Origin: Chlorobaculum parvum NCIB 8327
GTDB lineage: Bacteria > Bacteroidota > Chlorobiia > Chlorobiales > Chlorobiaceae
Assembly: GCF_000020505.1 (NCBI RefSeq)
Contig: NC_011027.1
Location: 356,001 to 420,000, forward strand
Direction: 5' to 3'
DNA length: 64,000 nt
This document shows, in pieces, positions 22,684 to 31,300 of this stretch. How positions within the stretch are numbered: position 1 is the first letter of the stretch; every line of letters starts with the position of its first letter. The translations under genes and the position numbers were made by a program. The notes beneath the pieces are model-generated. The model searched no databases. It was not told the origin of the DNA and worked only from the letters and a program-made list of their open reading frames with translations.

Positions 22684-24054
22684 CTACACGTGATTTCTGT
22701 ACCAGCCGCGGTCGATCTTGGCTGAACCGGGGAGTGTCTGCCATGTCTGGATTCGATGCAGCGCAACCGGCGTCTTGAGCCTGCCGAGTTTGTCTCTCAG
22801 GCTTGCGATGATCGCAGCATCGTCGAGCGCGTCGCTCCGGGCTTTGATCCAAGCCACCGGCCTCATGCCGTACTCCGCGTCCGGCGCGGGAACCACCACT
22901 GCCTCCTCGATGCCTTCGATTGAGGTGAGCGCTTTTTCTATCTCTTCGGGGTGGATGTTCTCTCCGCCTGAAATAAACATGCTGTCCTTCCTACCGAGCA
23001 CGTTTAGCCGCGCGTCCTCCGACAGCTCACCCATGTCGCCCGTGTGGAACCAGCCCTCCGAATCTCTTGCTGTCCGTATCCCGTTTTCTTCGAGATAGCC
23101 CATGAAGAGGCACTCGCCTTTGACGAGGATTTCGCCGTCAGGTGAAATCGCAACTTTCCGATATGGCAGCACGACGCCGCTGTCGGCCTGTGCTTCGGTG
23201 ACGGGGGCAGGCGATGTGGTGACCTGCGTGCTCATTTCGGTTGAACCGTAGGTGAGGTAGAGCGGCACTTGCTCGCGTATGGCTTCGCGCAGGAGTGGTG
23301 CGCTGACCGCGCTGCCGCCGAGCAGCAAGGCTTTGAGGCTGCGCAGCCGTTCCTGGCCACCGTCGGTACGAAGCATCCGATAGAGCTGCGTCGGCACCAG
23401 CGAGAGATGCGTGACGGGGAAGGGCGTGAGCGAGTCCGCAAGCGACGCATCCGGCGACGGCATGGCGAGCGCGCCTCCACCGATGAGACATTTGAAAAGC
23501 ATAGAGTATCCGCCGACGTGGTAGAGTGGCAGCGAAAGCAGCCAGCAGTCGCCCGGCCCAAAGGGCAGGTTCTGCGCGGAACCCATCGCGCTGTGCCAGT
23601 GGTTCGAGAGGCTGTGCATGGCGGCTTTCGGCTTGCCGGAGCTGGCGGAGGTATGGATGATTGAGACAGGCCTCGACATCTCCGTTGCGGAAGTGAAACT
23701 CGCTTCCGTCCGGTTGAGTGCGTCAGTGATGAACGTTTCGAGCTTCGCCGCGTCGAGCGTCATCGTCGGCTTCAGCCGCGCGATGACGCCTTCGATGTGG
23801 CTTGCCGGGAATCGGTGGTTCACCGGCGCGGCGACTGCGCCCATGCGCATGAGCGCCATCAGCGCGAGTAGGATTGCCGCGCTGTTCGGCGCGACGAGCG
23901 CGACGATGTCGCCGCGCCGGGCGCCGCACGCCTCGAATGCGGCGGCGATGCGAGCGGTGTCGCCATCAAGCTCGCCGAAGCTCCAGCGCCGGTCGGCGGT
24001 GATGATGGCGGGCTGGTCGCCGAACTTCTGTGCGGCGTGGGCTACAATGTCCAT
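22684..24054 (-). CDS. menE: o-succinylbenzoate-CoA ligase
   Basis: An ANL-family adenylating enzyme that activates o-succinylbenzoate for ring closure by MenB in menaquinone synthesis. The 456-residue protein shows the phosphate loop SIIHTSASSGKPKAAMHS (T/S/G-rich A3 motif), LTYGSTEMSTQVT (A5), GWFHTGDMGELSEDARLNVLGRKDSMFISGGENI (A7-A8) and VVVPAPDAEYGMRPVAWI. Other acyl-CoA ligases share these motifs; the assignment rests on position at the end of menH-menB-menC-menE. It overlaps the end of menC by 13 bases. Confidence 0.92.
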   Translation of the reverse strand: MDIVAHAAQKFGDQPAIITADRRWSFGELDGDTARIAAAFEACGARRGDIVALVAPNSAAILLALMALMRMGAVAAPVNHRFPASHIEGVIARLKPTMTLDAAKLETFITDALNRTEASFTSATEMSRPVSIIHTSASSGKPKAAMHSLSNHWHSAMGSAQNLPFGPGDCWLLSLPLYHVGGYSMLFKCLIGGGALAMPSPDASLADSLTPFPVTHLSLVPTQLYRMLRTDGGQERLRSLKALLLGGSAVSAPLLREAIREQVPLYLTYGSTEMSTQVTTSPAPVTEAQADSGVVLPYRKVAISPDGEILVKGECLFMGYLEENGIRTARDSEGWFHTGDMGELSEDARLNVLGRKDSMFISGGENIHPEEIEKALTSIEGIEEAVVVPAPDAEYGMRPVAWIKARSDALDDAAIIASLRDKLGRLKTPVALHRIQTWQTLPGSAKIDRGWYRNHV

Positions 24055-25133
24055 GACTCGACGATTTCGATCATCTCCGGTTTCACGCGCAGGCTGTCAC
24101 GCCATGCGGCGGCGGGATCGGCGAAACCGTCCGGTGCGGCGAAGGGCGTGTCGGTAAGATCATCAGCCAGAAAGCTCGCCGTGTCAAGGCCGGACGCCGC
24201 CGGGTTTGGCGAGGAGACGGCGGCCAGGAGCGCGTACATACCGAGGCTGACGCTACTCTCGAAGGCCGAGCTGAAGACCGCCTGCAAGCCCATCCGATGC
24301 GCTTTGGCCGCGATGTCGAGCGATTTTGCGATGCCGCCGATGCAGTTTGGCTTGAGCACCAGTGCGCCGAGCGGTTCGGGGCCGATCTCGTCCAGTAGCT
24401 CCGGACGCTGCCAGAGCGACTCGTCGAGCGCTGACGGCAGGCTGGTTGCGGCGTGGAACTCCGGGATCAGCGCCGCATCAGTCAGCGGCTCCTCGATGTA
24501 CGAGATGCTGCCGTGCGGCAACGCTTTGCCGAACCCGACCGCCTCGTCGAAATCGAGCGACTGGTTGGCGTCGAGCCGCAGTTCGGCGTTGTTGCCGAAC
24601 ATGTCATGAAACGCCCGAATGCTGGCGATTGCTTCATCAAGCTGCCCTTTGCGCACCTTCAGCTTGAACGCGCGGAATCCCTCGGTGTAGCGCTTCGCCG
24701 CACGGTCGAGCACCGTCGCCGTATCTCCGGCCAGCAGCGCGTTGACGGGAATTTTCGATGCTGGAGAGAAGGCGTCAGGAAAAACTGGAATCGAGCCGGT
24801 TTCGAGAGCTTCGAGGTTGACGAGCGCCATTTCGATGCCTGTTGCCACCGACGGCGGCAGCTTCGTCTCGCCGATTAGCCGCAGCCGTTCGGCGGAAGTG
24901 TTCCGAGTGAGTCGTGAAAGTTCGGGAATGAATGCGGTGAGCACTTGCAATGCCTCGTCGAGCGATTCGGCGTGCAGGCCGGTGAGGGGGGCGATTTCGC
25001 CATATGCGGTCGCCCCCTCGCTTGTCAGGCGCAGGAGCAGCCCCTCGCGTTTTCGGAGGAGCACGCCCCTGACCGTGACCGGTGCAATAAACGGGAGTTC
25101 ATACCGGCAGATGTCGGCATGAAGCAGCTTCAC
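24042..25133 (-). CDS. menC: o-succinylbenzoate synthase
   Basis: An enolase-superfamily dehydratase converting SHCHC to o-succinylbenzoate. The 363-residue protein has the N-terminal capping domain ([38 protein letters not shown]) and the barrel with catalytic lysine in FKLKVRKGQ, metal ligands in [11 protein letters not shown] and SYIEEPL, ALDESLW and a second lysine in [10 protein letters not shown]. The start is GTG at 25131-25133, overlapping the menB stop as GTGA, which indicates tight coupling. Its place between menB and menE supports menC over other enolase-superfamily roles. Confidence 0.93.
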   Translation of the reverse strand: MKLLHADICRYELPFIAPVTVRGVLLRKREGLLLRLTSEGATAYGEIAPLTGLHAESLDEALQVLTAFIPELSRLTRNTSAERLRLIGETKLPPSVATGIEMALVNLEALETGSIPVFPDAFSPASKIPVNALLAGDTATVLDRAAKRYTEGFRAFKLKVRKGQLDEAIASIRAFHDMFGNNAELRLDANQSLDFDEAVGFGKALPHGSISYIEEPLTDAALIPEFHAATSLPSALDESLWQRPELLDEIGPEPLGALVLKPNCIGGIAKSLDIAAKAHRMGLQAVFSSAFESSVSLGMYALLAAVSSPNPAASGLDTASFLADDLTDTPFAAPDGFADPAAAWRDSLRVKPEMIEIVESWTL

Positions 25134-25951
25134 GGGTGTTTCGGGAACTTGCCGAAATCGGGTTTGCGCTTTTCGACGAAGGCGTTGCGGCCTTCCTGCC
25201 CCTCTTCGCTCATGTAGTAGAGCAGGGTGGCGTTGCCCGCAAGCTCCTGCAAACCGGCCTGGCCGTCGCAGTCGGCGTTCAGCGCGGCCTTCAGGCAGCG
25301 GATGGCGAGCGGCGAGTTGGCGAGGATTTCACGGCACCATTGCACGGTCTCCTCTTCGAGTCTTTCGAGCGGCACGACCGTGTTGACCAAGCCCATATCG
25401 AGCGCCTCCTGCGCGTTGTACTGGCGGCAGAGGTACCAGATTTCGCGGGCCTTTTTCTGACCAACAAGACGCGCCATGTAGCTCGCGCCCCAGCCGCCGT
25501 CGAACGAACCGACGCGCGGGCCGGTCTGGCCGAAGCGGGCGTTCTCGGCAGCAATCGTCAAATCGCAGAGCATGTGCAGCACGTGGCCGCCGCCGATGGC
25601 GTAGCCTGCCACCATCGCGATCAGCGGTTTCGGGCAGGTGCGGATATCGCGCTGGAAATCGAGCACGTTCAGCTTGTTGACGCCCTTCTCGTCGGCGTAC
25701 CCGGCATTGCCGCGAATCTTCTGGTCGCCGCCCGAGCAAAACGCTAGGTCGCCCTGTCCTGTCAGGATGATGACGCCAATCTGGCTGTCGTTACGTGCAT
25801 CCTGAAGCGCCTCGATCATCTGATCCACCGTCTGCGGGCGGAACGCATTGCGCCGCTCCGGGCGGTTGATGGTGATTTTGGCGATGCCCTCAGCCTTGTG
25901 GTAGAGGATGTCGGAGTACTCCCCGGCTGCAATCCAGTTGACTGTGCTCAT
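25130..25951 (-). CDS. menB: 1,4-dihydroxy-2-naphthoyl-CoA synthase
   Basis: A crotonase-fold enzyme that closes the naphthoate ring. Starting at [42 protein letters not shown] gives 273 residues, with oxyanion-hole segments [15 protein letters not shown] and [45 protein letters not shown], all diagnostic of MenB rather than of other enoyl-CoA hydratases. An upstream in-frame ATG (26017) would add 22 unrelated residues and was rejected. It is followed without gap by menC. Confidence 0.96.
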   Translation of the reverse strand: MSTVNWIAAGEYSDILYHKAEGIAKITINRPERRNAFRPQTVDQMIEALQDARNDSQIGVIILTGQGDLAFCSGGDQKIRGNAGYADEKGVNKLNVLDFQRDIRTCPKPLIAMVAGYAIGGGHVLHMLCDLTIAAENARFGQTGPRVGSFDGGWGASYMARLVGQKKAREIWYLCRQYNAQEALDMGLVNTVVPLERLEEETVQWCREILANSPLAIRCLKAALNADCDGQAGLQELAGNATLLYYMSEEGQEGRNAFVEKRKPDFGKFPKHP

Positions 25952-26084
25952 ATCGAAAGTGTCTGTGGTCGTTGATAAAAATCTGTATCGCCCCGATGGG
26001 GTGAAAAAAGAGTTCAAATATAAGCAATCCCGGTTGATTAGTGCGAGGTGATGCGGGAATGGGACTTATAGGGCGAATAGTACC

Positions 26085-26915
26085 TTATGGGACGAATTCT
26101 TTTGTGAGCGATATTTCAGTTTTGCTTTTCGATAAACCGCTCACGCTCGCGAGGAAGCGCTCCGGCTCTTCGATGTGCAACGTGTGGCCGCAATGTTCGA
26201 AGAGTTCGAGGCTCGATTGCGGGCACAGCTCAACCATCTGCTTGCCGATCTCCACGTACTTCGCATCTTTCTCGCCGACGCAGAAGAGCATCGGCAAGAG
26301 GTTGCCCGGCAGTTCGTCCCAGAACGATGGCTGGTTGCCCGTGCCGAGCAGGCGCAACGCGCAGGCGAGATTTTCCGGCGAACCCTGCTTGCGCTGTGCC
26401 TCGACTTCGTGGAAGAGATCGTGGCTTTTCAGCGTCGCGAAGAGCGGCTGGTCGTACCAGAACTGGATGAACCCCTCAAAATTCCGCTCGATCTTGCGGG
26501 CGATTCCCTCGTCGCTCTTCCGCCGCGCCGCATGCTCCTCCTCCGTGCGCAAGCCCGGCGACGACGACACGATCACCGCCTTCGAGAACAGCTCCGGATA
26601 ACGCAATGTCAGCGCCAGCCCGATCCGCCCGCCCATCGAATAGCCAACCAGCACGCATGGCCCAGCGCTCAACTGCCGAATCTCACCCGCCAGCGCTTCG
26701 ACCGTTTGCATGAAAAAAAGCTCCGGATCGCCATCCGCCGGAATTCCCGTTTCGCCATGCCCCGGCAGATCGACAAGGATGCTGCAAAAGCGATCCTCAA
26801 GTTTCCGGGCAAAGGAAAGCCAGTCGCTTCCCGAACCGAGGAATCCGTGCAGGAACACGATTTTTGGAAGTGACGGGTTGCCGACGGTGGTGAGGTGCAG
26901 GGGGATGTTTGGCAT
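26085..26915 (-). CDS. menH: 2-succinyl-6-hydroxy-2,4-cyclohexadiene-1-carboxylate (SHCHC) synthase
   Basis: An alpha/beta hydrolase-fold lyase that eliminates pyruvate from the MenD product. The 276-residue protein has IVFLHGFLGSGSDWLSFARKL and DLPGHGETG, the nucleophile elbow VGYSMGGRIGLALTLRYPELFSKAVIVSSSPG, and the C-terminal His in EHCGHTLHIEEPERFL. MenH and simple hydrolases are hard to separate, but the position just upstream of menB makes MenH much the best call. About 133 bases separate it from menB. It would be expected next to menD but is about 8.4 kb away. Confidence 0.9.
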   Translation of the reverse strand: MPNIPLHLTTVGNPSLPKIVFLHGFLGSGSDWLSFARKLEDRFCSILVDLPGHGETGIPADGDPELFFMQTVEALAGEIRQLSAGPCVLVGYSMGGRIGLALTLRYPELFSKAVIVSSSPGLRTEEEHAARRKSDEGIARKIERNFEGFIQFWYDQPLFATLKSHDLFHEVEAQRKQGSPENLACALRLLGTGNQPSFWDELPGNLLPMLFCVGEKDAKYVEIGKQMVELCPQSSLELFEHCGHTLHIEEPERFLASVSGLSKSKTEISLTKEFVP

Positions 26916-27037
26916 TGCTGAGGCGATTGTTTCGAGGCTTCGGCTTTCAGAGCAATATAGGACAAAGACAAAAAGGTGGGGTTATATTGAAAAAACGTAG
27001 TATCGGATTTGTCTTGAAATTAATGGTTTAGCGAGAC

Positions 27038-27517
27038 ATGGGCACGATTGACGATTATCGAACCGGTAAAATTGTCGAGGGTATCCGGAAGGCAGAATCG
27101 GCGCTTGATAACAGAAATTCATTTTCGGCTGACGATCCGGTGTTCGGGCATATTCGGGAAAAGATTGTGGCTTTCAAGCCAGTCTGGATCGCGAAGGAAC
27201 AGGCCGTCGAGATGATTCAGCAGTCGCGTACCCTTGCTGTCGGCGAGCGGGTTTGCCGGGCGTTGCATCCGGAGTCGCCGGAAACGCAAACCGTGTTTCT
27301 CGACGAGCTTGCCGAAGCGATGGCGGGGGCAGGCAAGGCCGAAATCGTGACGACGGCGGAGGCGGCGCAGCTCGTCAACCGGCAGTCGCGCGACCGGATC
27401 ATCGCCTCGATGGTGAGCGGCAACTACCTCGAACTCTGCTCGGCGCACCCTTCTGATTGCATCTTCTGCAAAGCTGAACGAGCTGGAATCAGGTGTTTTC
27501 CGGAGACTCTTCGGTAG
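27038..27517 (+). CDS. Hypothetical protein with a C-terminal four-cysteine cluster
   Basis: A 159-residue protein of no recognised family. The first 130 residues look alpha-helical and soluble, with no signal peptide. The end carries LELCSAHPSDCIFCKAERAG followed by IRCF, a C-x6-C-x2-C-x8-C spacing that could bind zinc or an iron-sulfur cluster; one further cysteine is in GERVCRAL. It is divergent from menH and is the first gene of a plus-strand series (this gene, DinB protein, Hhe-like protein, NAT) separating the two halves of the menaquinone genes. Confidence 0.65.
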   Translation: MGTIDDYRTGKIVEGIRKAESALDNRNSFSADDPVFGHIREKIVAFKPVWIAKEQAVEMIQQSRTLAVGERVCRALHPESPETQTVFLDELAEAMAGAGKAEIVTTAEAAQLVNRQSRDRIIASMVSGNYLELCSAHPSDCIFCKAERAGIRCFPETLR

Positions 27518-27588
27518 CTTCGGTTGTGTGAGTGAGTGAGCATCGCTAACTTGCGGAAAGCATTTTTCCCACTAAAATCGGAATTGCT

Positions 27589-28107
27589 ATGAGTGCACTC
27601 ACGCTGTTGACCGATATGTATCGGCACATGGCCTGGGCGGATGCCCTTGTCTTGACCACCGTTATGCAAAAGCCGGAAGCGGAGGGGGATGAGTATCTCC
27701 TTGCAAAGCTGCGGCATCTGCACGCAACCCAGAGGGTTTTTCTGGATGTGTGGACTGGCCGACCAATCGATCCGCGGGTGGCCGATGAACTTGACGTTCG
27801 TGCCCTCGCCGCATTTGCCCGTGAGGTGCATGATGGTGCGATGCAGTTCCTGGCATCCCAGACCTCAACTGGTCTGCAAAGCGTGATTGAGCTGCCGTGG
27901 TCGAAAACCGCAACCAAAAAGCTCGGGTTTGACGTTGCTGAACACACGCTTGCCGATACGCTCGTGCAGGTTCCATTGCACAGCTCTTCGCATCGTGGGC
28001 AGGTCAGTGCCCGGCTTCGAGAGCTCGGTATCGATCCCCCCATGACCGACTACATCGCCTGGATCTGGCGGCAAAAGCCTGAGGCTTCGTGGCCGGAGCT
28101 GTCCTGA
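27589..28107 (+). CDS. DinB-family four-helix protein
   Basis: A 172-residue protein of the DinB/YfiT-like metal-binding four-helix bundle. It shows LTDMYRHMAWADALVLTTV at the start, the first metal His in LLAKLRHLHATQRVFLDVW and the second site in VPLHSSSHRGQVSARLRELG. DinB proteins include thiol-dependent (bacillithiol, mycothiol) S-transferases, but many have no known substrate. The C-terminus TDYIAWIWRQKPE is also common in the family. It begins about 70 bases after the Cys-cluster gene. Confidence 0.88.
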   Translation: MSALTLLTDMYRHMAWADALVLTTVMQKPEAEGDEYLLAKLRHLHATQRVFLDVWTGRPIDPRVADELDVRALAAFAREVHDGAMQFLASQTSTGLQSVIELPWSKTATKKLGFDVAEHTLADTLVQVPLHSSSHRGQVSARLRELGIDPPMTDYIAWIWRQKPEASWPELS

Positions 28108-28305
28108 ATCCCTGAAATCGCCACACAACGATCTCTTCACGGCTCGGCGCTTTTGATGCCGCATCCCGAAGCTGACGGGCGTCTCTGTTCAGGTTCACCT
28201 GCGGACGAGTGTTTCTGCTATTCAGGCATTGAAAAACTCTCCTATATTGCTTTTTGCAGACAAGGGTTTGTTCCGTAAGCATTCCAATGAAAGGGTGATT
28301 GGGCG

Positions 28306-31300
28306 ATGAGTGAACCGAACAGGTCGGTGGTTATCCAGTGCGCGATGGCGGCGAAGCTGAATTTCGCGTGCCATCAGAGCGCGTTCGCGTTTCTGCGGGA
28401 GTTGCGGGTTGAAAACCGGTCGCCGGAAACGCCGTTAGAAGATGTTTCAGTGACGCTGTCGGCGAATCCTCCATTTCTGAAGCCGAAGTCGTGGCGGGTG
28501 GAACGGATCGATCCAGCGGGTTCGGTGTCGATTCCGGATCGGGATGTCGAACTCGATGGCGCGTTTCTGCTCGGCCTGACCGAATCGGTGCGCGGCACGG
28601 TGACGGTTGCTGTCGAAAAGGAGGGCGTGGCACTGGCCGAAGAGAGCCACCCGGTCGAATTGCTCGCGTTCAACGAGTGGGGTGGAGCGGGGTTTATGCC
28701 GGAGTTGTTGGCGGCCTTTTCGCTGCCGAACGATCCCTTCATCGACCGCCTCCTGCGCGAGGCGAGTCTGGTGTTGCGCAGGGCGGGGCGGCCCGACGGC
28801 ATCGACGGTTACGCGGCGGGCAGCCGCGAGCGGGTGTGGGAGATCGCCTCGGCGCTTTACACAGCGGTCTGCAATCTCGGCATCAGCTACGCGGTGCCGC
28901 CGTCGAGCTTCGAGCGCAACGGCCAGAAGATTCGCCTGCCTGGCCAGATCGCCGACAGCCGCGTGGCGACCTGCCTCGACCTGACGATGCTCTTCGTTTC
29001 GGCGCTGGAGCAGGCGGGCCTCAATCCCGTCGCCGTGCTGCCGGCGGGCCATGCGCTGGCGGGCGTCTGGCTGCAACCCGAGGAGCTTTCGACGATCGTC
29101 ATCGACGAGGCCGAGCCGCTGCGCAAGCGCATGCAGTTGAAGGAGTTGCTGCTCTTCGAAACCACCTTCGTGACTTCGTCGCCGCCTCCGCCATTCTCCA
29201 AAGCCGTGGCGGCGGCTGCCGACCTCATCGAGTCCGACAGGGAAGACACCTTCCAGCTTGCCGTCGATCTGCGCCGTGCTCGCGCCCACCGCATCATGCC
29301 GCTCGCCCTGACGAGCGCCCTGCCTTCTCCGCCATCGACCGACGACGACGGCAGCGCGGAGATCGCCTTCGAGGCGGCTCCGGCGCTTCCCGATTTCGAC
29401 GAGCTGACCGCCGAAGCGGCCCCGCCCGAAACGCCCGCCGGTCGGCTGGAGCACTGGCAGCGCAAGCTGCTCGATCTCTCGTTGCGCAACGCACTCCTGA
29501 ACCATCGCCCCGCGAAAAGCAGCCTTGCGCTGCTCTGTCCCGATCCGGTTTTGCTCGAAGACAAGCTGGCGGGAGGCGCGAAAATTTCGATCCAGCCCGT
29601 GCCGCGTACCGGCTCGCAGCAGCAGGACGAGGCGCTGCACCGCCAGCGCACGGGGGAGGTGATCGCCGAGGAGTACGCCCGCAACGCGCTCGAACAGAAC
29701 CAGGTGCTGGCCGATCTGCCGCCGGAGGAGCTGGTGCGCCGGTCGGTCGATCTTTACCGGAAGGCCAAAAGCTCGCTGGAGGAGGGGGGCGCGAACACGC
29801 TCTATCTCGCGTTCGGTTTTCTCTTGTGGAAGCAGGAGGTCAAGGAGAGCCGCCGGTTCCGCGCACCGCTGATTCTCGTGCCGGTTTCGCTGGAGCGCAA
29901 GTCGGTGCGGAGCGGCGTCAGAATCATCGCGCACGACGACGAGAGCCGTTTCAACACGACGCTGCTCGAACTGCTGCGCAAGGATTTCGGGATCGACATC
30001 CGGGGCCTCGACGGCGTGTTGCCGAAGGACGAAAAAGGGGTCGATGTGCAGGGCATCTGGGACAAGGTGCGCCGCGAGGTGAAAGATGCGCCCGGCTTCG
30101 AGGTGATCGAGGAGGTGGTGCTGGGCCACTTCTCCTTCGCCAAATATCTGATGTGGAAGGATATGGTGGATCGCGCCGAGGCGCTGCGCCAGAGCGCGGT
30201 TGTGCGCCACCTGATCGACACGCCGCGCGATCCCTTCCCGAGTGACATCGCGTTTGCCGATGCCGACCAGCTCGACCGCGAGTTCGCGCCTTCCGACCTG
30301 TTGACGCCACTGCCCGCCGATTCATCTCAAATGGCGGCTATTGCCAGTGCGGATCGCGGGAAGAATTTCATCATCATCGGCCCGCCAGGTACGGGCAAAA
30401 GCCAGACCATCGCCAACCTGATTGCCCACGCGCTCGGCAAGGGGCGGCGGGTGCTGTTCGTCTCCGAAAAGACCGCTGCGCTCGATGTCGTCCATCGCCG
30501 TCTCGAAAGTGTCGGGTTGGGACGATTTTGCCTGCAACTGCACTCCAGCAAGGCGCGGAAGGCGGACGTGCTGGCGCAACTCGGCAGGGCGTGGGAGCAG
30601 CGCCAGCTTGCCGACGAGGCGGAGTGGACGCGTGAAGCCGGACGGCTCGGCCAACTGCGCGACCGGCTGAACCTCGTGGTTGACCGGCTCCACCAGAAGC
30701 GTCGTAACGGTCTGACGGCGCACGAGGCGATGGGCGTGAAAGTGCGCGACGAGGCGCTGACGTCGCGCGTGCAGTTTGCATGGCCCTCCACCGACCGGCA
30801 CGACGAAGCGCAGTTGCAGGCGATGCGCGAGGCCGCCACGCGCTTGCGCATCCAGGCGGCGGCAATCGGCGAAGTCACGGGAACGCCGCTTCAGCTCATC
30901 GCTTCCGGTGAGTGGAGTCCGCAGTGGGAACATCGGGTCGTGGAAGCTTCCCGCCGACTTGCCGCCGCATCTGCCGCGCTCGAAGCGGCGACTGGCGCGT
31001 TGCTCGATGCGGTCGGCATTGCGTTGCCCGACCGGACGCTCGAACGTCTCGACGCGCTGGCCGGGTTTGCGGCGCTGCTGTCGGAATCGTACCGAACGCA
31101 GGTCGGCTTTGCGCTCGAAGCTGACGGAGCGGAGCGGATCGAAGCGCTCGAAGAGGCGGTGCGCCGCCTCAAGGCTTACGCCGAAGCGCAGGCCGGGCTG
31201 AGCTGTTCGTACGAAGCGCTTGCGTGGCGCACGCTGGATGGCGGCGACATCGCCCGGCGCTGGCAGGAGGCCGAGGCCGCGTGGGGACCGAAAAAGTTTT

